Below are positions 46,182-57,800 of a DNA stretch of 64,000 nt, piece after piece (within the stretch, counting starts at the first letter, position 1; every line of letters begins with the position of its first letter). Under the pieces are notes generated by a model that made no database searches, was not told the origin of the DNA, and worked only from the letters and a program-made list of their open reading frames with translations. The translations under genes were made by a program, and so were the position numbers. The DNA comes from Calcarisporiella thermophila CBS 279.70 (Eukaryota > Calcarisporiellomycota). The stretch spans positions 341,444 to 405,443 of the forward strand of contig NW_027192194.1 in assembly GCF_041956535.1 (NCBI RefSeq), given 5' to 3'.

Positions 46182-49100
46182 ATGAGATTAAGGCGCTCGC
46201 AACGCAACCCCAACACTGTGCTCACTTCAAAAGAGGGCGCGTCGCCTCAGCCTTTGCCCCCTCAATACAATCCCTCCCTCCACAAAAATGCCCTCCCACA
46301 CGCCTCGCTGCACCCCGCTCCACATCCGCATCCTCCCCATGCGCAACGTCGTCGCTTCCCCTACGTGCGGCGGAAGCGTTCTACCACGCTAAACCCTACC
46401 GTGTCTGTTGATCCCAACCCTACTAATGGAGCCCACCCGCGACGCACCTTCCTCCTCCGCCAGGTTCGCCGAAAACCATCTATGCCAACTATCGCCCCCA
46501 ATCCCCACCATTCCCAAGCACCTCCCGCGCGAAGGCGATTCCAGATTATACGCAGGAAACGAAGTACGAATTTAACCAGCCCCGCTGTGAAATCTAAGCC
46601 TACGCACATGTTTTTCCGGCGGAGAAGGCCGGCTGACAATGGGCCCGATGCTCCGGAAGCTATCGCGACGATAAAGGCGATGCCTACTGGAAGAGCAATG
46701 GACTCGGCTCCTCTCAGCGCCAGTTCTTCTCCTGAGCCCATTCCCCCCTCTCACCCGCCTTCCACCCCGATCTCAGGCGCGGCGACCAACGGAGCGGCAA
46801 GGACGGCTCATAGACGCAACCGCCAGTTTTTCCGCCGTCGTCGCGGCTCGATACCGGGCGACCCCACTCTTACTCTTAGAGTGGCCATTATTCAGGCACG
46901 GAACCTGGCAGCAAAGGATCGCAATGGCCTCTCCGATCCCTATGCGGTTCTCAACACTGGATTCGAACTGCATCAGACGCACGTGGTGCCCAAATCACTG
47001 CACCCTCAATGGTACAACGAATTCGACCTTCGCCTTAAGCCGCATCGTTGGCCTCATCGCATCGCTATTACCCTGTGGGACAAGGATCGATTTGGCCGCG
47101 ACTTCCTGGGAGAAGTATCTATTCCCCTCAATGCGATACTGGATCTGAACTGCGAGGATCCTGTGCTTGCCTATGACGATCCGCGGAATGGACCACGGTG
47201 GTTCGTGCTAAAAGGGAGGAGTAAGAAAAGACGGGATGTGGAGGTGAGCGGTCAGGTCCAACTGAAGTTTGGGCTGGTGGGCGGGCTCCCAAGCAAGGAA
47301 TGGGTGACAATGTGTGAAAAGATGCTTGAAAGAGTCGCTGAAATATCGACGTCTCTTTCACGATCCATAGGTTCGTAAGCGCTGACATTTTACATGTATC
47401 TTGGTTATCGAGACGGCTTGGTCCTCATCGACTTTTGTATTTTCTACCCACTAGATTCACCTGCCGCCTCTCCGCAAACATTCAAAATGCGAAAGAAGAC
47501 AAAGCCTGGTCGTGCCCTTCACGCCACATTCAACCAAAACTTATTGGGGTCGGTTTTCATCGAGGTGGTATCGGCGTCCGATCTCCCCCCAGAGCGTAAC
47601 GTTACTCGTACCGGTTTCGATATGGACCCGTTCGTCGTCATTTGTTTCGGGCACAAAACCTTCCGCACTCGCGTTATCCGGCACAACCTGAATCCCACCT
47701 GGAACGAGAAGCTCTTCTTGCATCTGACCGAGTCAGAATTGAAGTATGCCCTGCGATTTGCCGTTTATGACTGGGACAAGATTAGTGGGAATGATTTTGT
47801 TGGATATGCGGAGGTGAAAATCCTGGACATTATCGCGTCGTCTGAGAGGAAATGGTCTGCCAACGGAGGAGGAGGAGGAGGAGGGGCAGCAGGCGAGGGC
47901 GAGCGTGAGAGCATTGACCAGGATATGGAGCTACATCGTGTGCCGCTCCAGCTCGCTAACCATAAATGGCGCGACAAGCACCAGCCCATGCTCACCTTCC
48001 GCGCGCGATTCGTGCCATACCAGCAGATCCGACGCCAATTCTGGTACGCCCTCATCAAGCAATATGACCTCAGCGAGGATGGGATGATGAGCCGGGTGGA
48101 GGTCGTCTCCATGCTGGACTCGTTGGGCTCCACGCTCCATGCCAACACCGTTTCAGGCTTCTTCACGCGGTACGGCAAGAACCCCGTGAGTGGAACGCTG
48201 ACTTACGAGGAGCTCATCGAATGCCTTGAGAAGCAGCTGATCAAGGATGACGAAAAAAGCCTCAAGCTGAGTGGCGGAATGGACCAATACTTGAGCGAGA
48301 GCGAGGAGGGGATCTCGGACATTGAAATAGACGAGAATGAGAGCCCACCACTGGAGCCGTTGTCATTGAATCTGATGCTGATGTCTGCCGGCGAAAACGA
48401 GATCGGTGACTCAAGTGCGACGGCAAGTGACGACAATGGGAAAGCATCCAGCGACTCTGAAGTGGTGCTCTGCGAGGAGCCGGAGGACATGGGCGAACAG
48501 ATCGTGCCCAATCTGGCGGATGATTCCGAAATAGAGACCATAGCATGCGAAGCCACCGCGGTGCCAGAAGAGGGCGAAATGAAGCTTGCCAACGAGGTGT
48601 GCGAAGAGGAGGACTGGGAGCTGGTCGGTCCGGCCGCGCAGACGCCTGATTCCACCGTGGAGCGCGTAATTCGCGTCCAGGAATGCCCGATCTGCCATAA
48701 ACCCAAGCTGGGTCGCCGCACCGAGATGGACATTGTGACGCATGTTGCTATCTGCGCGAGCAATGATTGGGTTAAGGGGGTAGATCAGTTTTTGCTTGGA
48801 AACTTCGTGACCGAGGCGCATGCCCAACGAAAGTGGCTGGTCAAATTGGTGAGTCGGGTCGGTTATGGTGGATACCAGGTGGGCAAGGTAGGTTCAAGCA
48901 AGGATTTGGCCCACAGGACGAGAACGGCCGATTGACCCTTTTTCTCTGTGCATATTTCTTCGCTTTTTAGAACAATGCAAACATAATTGTCCAAGACCGC
49001 GCAACGGGCCAACTCATCGAAGAAAAAATGGCCGTTTACATCCGACTAGGCATGCGTCTCCTCTACAAAGGCATGAAGACGGGGGTCGAGTCACGCACCG

Positions 49101-49912
49101 CGCAGCGCCTGCTCACCAACATGACCCTGAAGCAGGGGCGCAAGTTCGACCACCCCAATAGCGTGAGGCAAATCAAATCATTCATCAACTTCCACAAGCT
49201 GGACATGTCCGAGGTGGCCGAGCCACTTGAGAACTTCCGCACCTTTAACGAGTTCTTTTACCGGAAACTCAAGAAAGAGGCGCGGCCGTGTGAGCACCCG
49301 GAGGATCCAAGGGTGGCGGTGAGCCCGGCGGACTGCCGTATGATATGCTTTCCGACCATCAAGGACGCCACACGGCTGTGGATCAAAGGCATCCACTTCA
49401 GCATTGAGCGGCTCTTGGGCGATGCGGAGGAGGCCAAGCGCTACATTGGAGGGAGTCTGGCGATTTTCCGCCTGGCTCCCCAGGACTACCACCGTTTCCA
49501 CTCGCCCGTGGACGGCGTTTTGTCCGAGTTCAAGTGGATCGAGGGCAAATACTACACGGTGAACCCGATGGCCATCCGCTCGACTTTGGATGTGTTCGGG
49601 GAGAACGCACGTGCCGTGGGGTACATTGATTCGCCGAAATTCGGAAGGGTTGCGATTGTGCCTGTGGGGGCCATGATGGTCGGCTCCATCGTGATCACGG
49701 CGCAAGCGGGGCCGATTAAGCGGACCGATGAGCTTGGCTATTTTGCATTCGGAGGAAGTACGCTGGTTGTTCTCTTCCCCCCGGGCCGAATGAAGTTCGA
49801 CCGTGACTTGGTGGAAAACGCGGAGAAAACCCTGGAAACCCTTGTGCGCGTCGGGAACCGTGTGGGCGTAGCCATGAGCGAAAAGAGCGGAGAAAAGGAA
49901 AAAAGTGTATGA
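46182..49912 (+). CDS. PSD2: phosphatidylserine decarboxylase type II with two C2 domains
   Basis: Makes phosphatidylethanolamine from phosphatidylserine at Golgi/endosomal membranes. Exons 46182-47370, 47455-48887 and 48971-49912 give 1,187 aa. The N-terminal 225 residues are basic and disordered with repeated RRRRF/RRKRST clusters. C2A is about 229-345 (TLRVAIIQARNLAAKDRNGL, SDPYAVL, WDKDRFGRDFLGE). C2B is about 428-560 (VFIEVVSASDLPPERNV, MDPFVVICFG). An EF-hand-like pair (YDLSEDGMMSRVEVVSMLDS) and an acidic linker follow. A CPICHKPKLGRRTEMDI-H-C segment resembles the conserved pre-catalytic Cys/His element. The decarboxylase domain has IKGIHFSIERLLG, APQDYHRFHSPVDG and the self-cleavage site FGGST, where Ser1137 would become the pyruvoyl group. 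All catalytic landmarks are present. Confidence 0.95.
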
Positions 49913-50888
49913 ATACGGTACTGCGACCCCCATTTATCAAACATTGGAAAAACACTTCTATACTAAATGTTCAACATCCTTGTTTTTGTATTTCCTCTTT
50001 TTTTTTTCGTTAATTTGTTCGGGATTGGGTGTGTGAAAACTATATCATTTTCTTGTACAATTTCTCTCTTCTGTTTGTTCCAACATTTTCTGAATACCTC
50101 TTCCCTCATCCATTTCTCCCTATATTTGTTCCATCACCGGACTTTTTTTTTATTGTCTATGCAACATTGGAACTTGGAAAAAACATTGAACATTCTTTTG
50201 TGATATTTCCTCTATTCTTCAAAAGTCAAATGTTGCTCGAGAACTTGCACAGAATCGTTCTCCAAATAAGTCCTGCTTAAAATAGGACAAAAGTGTCTAG
50301 CTTCCTGCGGTGGCTTAACCGAAAGAGTGCATAGGCTGCCTCTATAGAAAAACTTGACCCCTTTCGGCCCAAGCAAAATATACGCCTACTTAGTTATATA
50401 TTAAGCGCTGGCCATTGGGATTTTATTTCTCCTGATAAGTAGTTTACTAAGTGGATATACAAACAGGCTTGGGAGAGAAGGGTCGCTTCAATAAACGCCT
50501 AGAGAAGCGAGGCAGAAAAAATGAATGTGCTAATGGCGAGAATCCATAATAAGCCATGGATTGCCTTGCATCCCCATTTTGCTCAATAGCCTCTGTACCG
50601 GGAATCATGGGTGATTTTTGGAAACGCACCTATGCTCTCTGTCCATGCAGGCGCCTCATAAGCGAGCTGCTGTGGCTTCTTTCCGACCTTTGACCACACT
50701 CAGAGATCCCGCCAATGGGTGCCGAGCTAATTTCACCACGCTTTGGTATCGTTAAGGCATAACCTTAAATCAGAGTGCCGTGTTTCCTATTTGATTGCTA
50801 TTGAAAAATTCGATTCCTATTTCTCTTTAGAAAGCCCGACTCTTGCTGTCTCGTCATCTATGATTTCAGCCATTATCATTTGAAAGAA
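49913..50888. other. PSD2-CHS7 intergenic region
   Basis: 976 bp. The left half is T-rich and probably PSD2 3' UTR. The right half is of mixed composition, with CGCCAATGG near 50710 (a CCAAT box) 175 bp before CHS7. No tRNA-like cloverleaf or supported ORF was found. Confidence 0.45.
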
Positions 50889-52115
50889 ATGCCGGTACAA
50901 TTTGGTAAATTCGACGAGATATGCTCGATGGTGACTCTTCCCCTCTGCCCGCTCATTGGCCCAATAGCCAATAATACTCAGCGTCCGCAGGGGATTGCCG
51001 CCAAATGTTTTAGTCGCAATGTTGATATCAATGGGTTTCTCATCTTCCAGCCCGGTATATACAATGATGATGGTTGGATGCCGCCTCAGTCACTGATGTA
51101 TTTCTTCATTATGTAGCAACGCTTATTATCTATGCCGTCGCATTGATTATGACGACCATTATGATATACCATATCAAGTCGAAATACACGGCAGTTGGTG
51201 AGTCATTTCCCCGATTGCGTGACGAGCTGTCTTTTTCGCTGCATCCAGTTAACTGACTGCTTTCCCAAAAGGCCGAAAGGAAATAGTGATATTCTTCTAT
51301 ATTTACATGGTCACGGCTCTCCTCGAGATGCTGCTCGTGTCCGGCCTTATCCCCATAGGGACGATTGTTTATCCTGTATGTCTTGTTTGAATGCATCCCA
51401 CTGCTCTACTGTCGGCCTAGTGTACTATACCATTTTATCTATCTAGTATTTCACAGCGGTGCATCTTGGCTTTGTATCGGCTCTCTTCTGGTGTCTGTTG
51501 CTCAATGGCTTCGTTGGATTTCAGTTTATTGAAGATGGCACTTCCCTATCCCTGTGGTCAATACGGCTGAGCTCCGCGCTCGTTTTCGGGTTGGTCACCT
51601 TTATTGCCATTGCCACCTTCCTCCCTATCCGTCCCTTCAGCTTCAGCAACCACATCATACTTTGGATAATCCACTACATTCTCAATGGTGCCGCGCTGAT
51701 TATCTATGTGATTTCGCAGATAATCTTGGTGTTGAACACGCTCGATGACCGCTGGCCTCTCGGTGACATTACGTTCGGCGTGCTCTTCTTCACGATCGGG
51801 CAGGTGGTGATCTTTGTTTTCTCCGCCAAAATCTGCGACACAAGCAAGCATTACATTGATGGTCTGTTTTTCGGCACCATCTGCAATTTGCTCTCGGTGA
51901 TGATGGTATACAAGGTAAGACTTACTTGGCGGCAGGGTAGGCGCAGGAAAGCCGGGAGAGCTAATGCCTGATGCGTTTATTTACCGTTTTTTTATTATTA
52001 GTATTGGGACTCGATCACAAAAGAGGACTTGGAGTTCTCCGTTGGAAGCAAGCAGAACGTGTGGGAAGTAAAGCAACCGTTTGACGAGGACGGCCATCCA
52101 CACTTTCCCCACTGA
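50889..52115 (+). CDS. CHS7: chitin synthase export chaperone Chs7
   Basis: ER membrane chaperone needed for exit of class IV chitin synthase (Chs3). Exons 50889-51054, 51117-51197, 51272-51375, 51447-51914 and 52002-52115 give 310 aa. Sequence blocks typical of the family are [99 protein letters not shown] and, after the last intron, [19 protein letters not shown]. Seven hydrophobic helices are visible. The C-terminus after WEVK is short. Conservation is very high in the second half and moderate in the first loop. Confidence 0.96.
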
Positions 52116-52564
52116 TGATACCATTATGATTCCCAAGATTCCCTTCGCCATGAATATCTTAACGCTACGCGCCTCTCCCGTGTACTCTACTAATCATCCT
52201 ATTTACCTCTCATATTTTCTATTATATTATTTCATGCGACTCTCGTAACTTTTCACCTCTTTCTGCTAATATTTTTTCTAATTTATATATTATATTTCCT
52301 TCTTGGATCAACGAACAAATTCCTTCTTCAGGCTGGCTGACCTTGAAATATGTTTGAACGCGATTTTCGCGTTCCTCACTTTATTTTTTATTAACTTGGC
52401 TTTCCTCTCCATCCTACTCATTGCGGTGATTCACCCTTCCACAAGGCGGTTCACCTATCTGCCACTGGGGCGATTATTTCTGAACGTACCAAAAGGCAGA
52501 GCTGGTTAATTCTCATTAAAGATTAGCAAGGCAAAACGCGAAAACATTTTGAATATAGCAGTCA
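52116..52564. other. intergenic region CHS7 to coiled-coil gene
   Basis: 449 bp, AT-rich at first. A hydrophobic ORF at 52303-52509 has no homolog that I recognise and starts in a T-rich stretch; I regard it as chance. The last 60 bp would be the promoter or 5' UTR of the next gene. Confidence 0.4.
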
Positions 52565-54333
52565 ATGCGATTCAAGTGGTTACATGGTCCAAAGAGGGAC
52601 TCTCGGGCGGACGCGACTGTAACAGATACAAAGACAGAAATTCGTGTAGCGAAAGAGCAAGTCGTTGACGAAGCGGAAAGCAGTGGGGATGAAACAAGTG
52701 TTGCTGATTCATTCAGATTTAAAATTAACGAGAGATCGGATCTGTTGCGCACACCTCCTCCTGCGCACCAAAGAGACAAGCCAGATCCGCGCTCTCCCAA
52801 ATCACGCCCCATTACGACGTTAAATCGAGCCAATCTTGAAAAGGCAGAGGCAGATTCTTATCTCAATGAAAAGGTAGATATCGGCTTTATATCACTCGGA
52901 AAATCCATGCTTAATATATCATTTCATAGTCGATTAATGCTTCATATGCATCGACTATGGCCAACGTGGAACTTTCTTTAGCAGTTGACGATGAAATGAT
53001 ATCAATTGTCCGAAGTTCGGGTGAGGAAAGAGAGAACGAAAAAGACGGCGAGGAACTTGACCAACTTCAGTCCTCTCACTCTGAGCTACAGACCGAAGAG
53101 TTCCCCTTGCAAGTTCAGAACAGCTCTATCGATAAAGAACGCGAAGGCACTCTGCCCACAATGACCGGCTCCCACCTTGAACCAGGCAAGGAGCAACTGG
53201 AAATTATGGAGCTGCGTGCACAAATACGAGCCCGGGACGCCAAGATTCTCGCAATGGAGAAGGACTTGGCGAGGAGCACTGACACGAAATTGGAGATGGA
53301 GCGACGGCTGAAGCTTGCAGAGGGATTCCTGCGCGCGGAAAAGACTCTGCTCGACCGAAAGTCGGAGGAAATTAAAAAAGCACTGTCAGAAAAAATTGGC
53401 TTGGAAAAGCAGCTGCAAGCAGCCGAGGAAAAGATAAAGGAGCAGAAAACGCTGCTTGAATGCCGTTATGATGAGCTTGCTGGGATACGGGAGCAGAACA
53501 ACTCCCTCCATGCGAAAATCAATACCCTGGCTGCGAGTGAGAAGAAACTGGCGAAGGAACTTCATGAGCTTAAAGAGCGTATGCAATTAATGGAGCAAGA
53601 TACATCCCGCGAAAATGAGCAGATGTTGGCACGCCTGCATGCTGCTGAGAAGACGGCAGCAGAGCAAGCAGCACTGCTTCAGGCACGCAGCAAGGAAAAT
53701 GCTCAATTGCGCGAGCACAGCACCAACCTCTACAACGAGGTGGCCTCCTTAACCGATCAGCTCAAGCAACAAATCGAATCAGCACATGCTCGCGCAGATC
53801 AACTCCGCCACGAACGGGAAGCTGAAGTCGAACGCTTACTCGGAAAGATCAAGCGGAGAGAGGAGGTCGCACTCGGCTTCCGGCGCCAGCTAAAGGAACG
53901 GAGTCGGGAGCTAACGGAGGAACGCACAATGCTGGCTCGTCTGCTGCAGCAGAAGGAGGAGCTGATGAAAGAGGTGGATGAGGGTAAGAAAGTGATAGAG
54001 GAGCAGGCAGCGAAACTTCGCAAGCTATTGAAAGAGAAGCAGGCCATGAGCGAAAGGTTGGCAGAAGTCAGCCGAAACCAGCGAGCCCTGGAAAAAGAAA
54101 ACGTGCCCCATTCGCTCAATTCCTTGGATCGTAAGTCGATCCAAGGGTACCATGCTGATACGAAAACGGCACACACTCCTCGATCAGCCATGGCGAATAA
54201 AACAGGGCTGGTAGCAGCATCAAGCGTCAACTTTGACGTGACCCCCTCTGTGAAGTCGCGATATGTTTCCCTAGACAAACGTGCCCTCACGGGTTCTGCG
54301 CGCGCGCGACGAGCCGCTGAAATGCTTCTCTAG
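52565..54333 (+). CDS. coiled-coil protein, 570 aa, unknown function
   Basis: Exons 52565-52873 and 52930-54333 give 570 aa. The first 200 residues are polar and acidic, with a TPPPAHQRDKPDPRSPKSRP element. From about residue 210 to 520 the protein is one long heptad coiled coil rich in Glu, Lys, Leu and Gln (LEIMELRAQIRARDAKILAM onwards). Near residue 405 it has KRREEVALGFRRQLK, which resembles the last residues of the convergent neighbour (RKRDEEVLGFRRELE). The tail is Ser/Arg-rich and ends ARARRAAEMLL. No motor, kinase or membrane segment is present. A role in the spindle pole body or cytoskeleton is possible from architecture only. Confidence 0.75.
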
Positions 54334-54849
54334 TCATTGTCACGTTTTTCATCTTTCTCCTCTTTCTCCCCACCCCCCCCCCCCCCTCCGAAACCCACTG
54401 AAGTCTTTCCTTTTCGGCCCAGAGTTCTTTGCGCATGTTCACTATGGTCCTGGCCGAGCGCGAGCTTGTCTCAAGTCTGTTTTAATTTAGTGTTTATCCT
54501 ATTTGTTCTGTGCTTTTATATACTCTTTTTAACGTCGAAGATGCAGTATGTACTACAGTATTTGTTTCTTTTTACCCCCCCCCCCATTGTAAATAGAATT
54601 GCTCAACATTTTCTTTCGTGTTAATTAAAGATGAACGAGTATATATATTGTAAGCAGAAAATCGAGGGAGAAAAAACAAAACGAAAAGAATAGCTCTAAT
54701 AAAAAACGATACAACGGGAAATAAAACAAACTACCAAAGACGAAGACAGAAAAAATCAAATTAAAGAACGGAAGGTTAAGGAAGTAGATATAAATTACAA
54801 CTCGACACATCGACCCCTAAAGCAGTATTCATGTCAAAAGTGCCCCGAT
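54334..54849. other. convergent 3' region with poly-C tracts
   Basis: 516 bp between stop codons of two coiled-coil genes. Two plus-strand C homopolymers, C14 at 54373-54386 and C11 at 54575-54585, lie 200 bp apart in C/T-rich DNA. The right part is AT-rich. No gene was found. Confidence 0.5.
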
Positions 54850-57800
54850 TCACCTCCGTTTTCCCATTGTCACCTTCTCCAAATCCTCCATAATCTTCTC
54901 CAGCTCTCGACGGAATCCTAACACTTCTTCGTCTCGCTTCCGCAGGGCCAGCTCGGACTGGACACGGCACCGCTCCAGCCGTGTATCGCCTTCGTGCTTA
55001 GCATCCTCCAGCATGCGATACAACTCGCGCTCCCGTTTCTTGTGACGCTGCTCGAGGCGTGCAATCTGAAGAGAGAGCGCATCGATCTGATCGTGGAGGA
55101 GGCGAGCGGTGGAGGCTGCCGCAGGCAGACGTGGATCCGCTTTGCGATCGCGGTCGGGTTCTGCATCAACGGCCTGAGGCTGGTGCAATGCGTGCTCCAT
55201 AAGCGTACGAAGCTGCTTGTTCTCGGCCCGCAAATCGGAGATCAAAGTTTGCAGAAGCGAGATGGTTTCTTCGTCGTCCGCTGCTGCAATCGCCATATTA
55301 CGCCTAATGCGATCTCGCCCCGCTCCTGAGAGCTTGCCCCCCAAAGCAGTTTTCTCGGCATCTCCATTGAGTAGGTTGGCAAGGGTCTTGTCTCCCACTG
55401 CCAGTCGAATCAGATCCTCTCGGGACATTTTACCTTTGAGCAATTCGGTTTCCTTACTAAGCTTGCCAAGCTGCGCTTGAAGCTGCTTGATGTCCCTTCG
55501 CATCGACGTCTCGTCCTCATACATGAGCGCGGGCGCAGCAACTGCTCCGATGCCAGCTACTTTCTTAGCAAATGAGGTGGGTTTTGCGGAGGCTGCGGCC
55601 CGCTTCAGCTGCTGTTGATATTGCTGCTGCTGCTGCTTGAGCTGCTCCTCGAGCTGGGCTATGCGTGAATGGAATTGGTTCACCTCGGCCTCGTGTTCAC
55701 GCAGCAACTTAGTTCGCTCTTTGGACACCTGGTTGAGAAGTTTTTCCGCGGTGTCCGCACGATGGTTTGCCTCGTCCACCTCGCGCTCCAGCTTTTGGTG
55801 AGCTTGTTCGAACTCATTCGTCTTCTGCGCCATGTCCAAATCGATTCGCGCGTCCAGCTCGAGTCTCTCGACCTCCGCCAGCTTTTCCTCATACGCACGC
55901 TGGTAGTACTCGATCTGCTCCTCTTTCTCCTGTATACGTTGCTCCAGCTCTTTTACGTACTCTGTTGTTTCTTGCAATCGCGATCTCATCTCTTCCAATT
56001 TCACGCTTGCCTCTTTCTCGATTACAACGGTGTCCTTCGGCTCTGTCTGATGGAAGCTGGGCTGTGCAAAAGATTGCGACAGCATCTCCTCCCTCAGCCG
56101 ATCATTCTGCTCGCGGACAAGCTTGAGATCCGCCCGCAGCTGTTGAATCTGCTGCTCAAGGCGGTGGGCCCGTTCTTTATAGCGTTTCGCGGCGTGTCGC
56201 TCTGCATCGACCACATATTGCAGGTGACGTAGTTCCACGTTTTCCTGCTCTACTTGCGAGATGTATGCTTGCAGCTCTTCACGCTCGTCTTGCGCACTTT
56301 CAACTTGCTTAAGCAATGCCAAACGCTGAGCCTCGAGCTCGCGTAGGCGTGTGCTTAAGTGGTATGTATGTTTATTGGACCCCTTCATTGCGCTCTCGTT
56401 AATCGAGATATTCTGTGAGGCATCCTCGTTCATGAGATGAAGCGGGGGCGAGCCCTTGAGGGTAGAACCCTGGGAAGCGTTCATTGGGGAGTAGTCCGGC
56501 CGACGCTGTTGCTGGTCGGAGTGGACTCTGGGGGTCATATACGTGGATTTGTGGTGGATCGATGCATCTTTCCCTTGATTACTTTGTTCCACTTTAATCT
56601 CCTGCTCTAGACATTTTAGGTCGTTTTGCAGTTCCTCCACTTCCAGCTCTAGCTCGCGGGTGTGGGCTTCCATTTTCTTGTTTTCTTTCTCCAATGCTCG
56701 CGCACGGCGCTCACGGTCTTCCGTCTGCAGCTGGGCCTTATCCAGTTTCTCACGCATTTCCGCCAATTCGTTCTCTAGACGCTGTATTTTTTCGAGGGAG
56801 CACGCTGTCTCGTTCTGGAAATCCGTGCGTTGCCTCTCGAAAAGTTTAACCTTCTCTTTAAGCTGGGTTTCGGCGATACTGAGCTTATCCTGGGCATTTT
56901 TCAGATCTTTTTCCAATTTACGAGATTTTTCTTTGAGGTCTTCGGATCGATGCTCCATTTCTTCGGAATGTGCCTTTTGTTCTTTTAGTTCAAACTCACT
57001 GCGCCGAACCTCGGAGCGCAGAGAAATCACCTCCCTCTCTAGTTCACGAACTCGTAGCTGAAGTTCTGGGCGCTCTTGCTCGAACTCGAAAGCGGACTGC
57101 TGCAATCTGCGCGTTTTCATATCGAGTTCATCAAACTGTGAACGTTGCTGCTCAAGCTCTTTCACCACAGCGCAGTGCGCCTCCTCAGCCTTGGCGAGTT
57201 GAGTCTCCTTTTCGACTAGTTGGCTCTGCAATTGCTCACACTCGTTTGAGAGAGTACGGTATTCACTAAGAAGCTCGCCCACTTGCTGCTGTAGTTTTAC
57301 CGCCTCATCTCGGGCCAATTGATTCTCCTCTTCCAAAGTATCCCTTGCGCGTTTCAACTCCTCGTTTTCATCATCAAGCCTTTGCACAAGACTCCTCAAA
57401 CGATCAATCTCCTTCGAGTTCCCGTCAGCATCTCGCTGCTGTTCTTCAATCTTCGCCTCAAGCTCACGCACTCGATTTTGTAAAGTTGCTTGTTTGCGAT
57501 CTATGGTGGCCTTTCTCATAGCTTGCTCTGTATTAGCCTCCGTCTTTAATTTTCGGTTTTCATTCTCAAGCTGTAGCATTTTTTCCTTGAGGCGGCTTGC
57601 CGTCTCCTCCCTATCGTAGCTCGCGATTTCTAACTGTGAGGCTAGTCGCTTATTCTCTTGCTCAAGGCGATATGCCCGATCTTCGAGCCGCTCCTGCAGT
57701 TTTTCCCGTTCGGTGATCTCGTGCTCAACTTGGGTACGATAGGCGTTGCGCTGCTGTTCAATCTGATTGAGCTGCTCAAGTGTGCGTCTTTCGTTGCTTG

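Noticed and set aside
49739-49765. GGST instead of LGST at the decarboxylase cleavage site as a possible novelty
   Set aside because: GGST is the usual form in type II (Psd2-like) fungal and plant enzymes, so it is normal.
49967-50280. Phe/Leu-rich ORFs after PSD2
   Set aside because: T-rich 3' UTR sequence; hydrophobic composition explained by base bias.
52303-52509. Hydrophobic 68-codon ORF after CHS7
   Set aside because: T-rich DNA gives hydrophobic codons by chance; no homology or splice signals, and it sits in a 3' UTR-like region.
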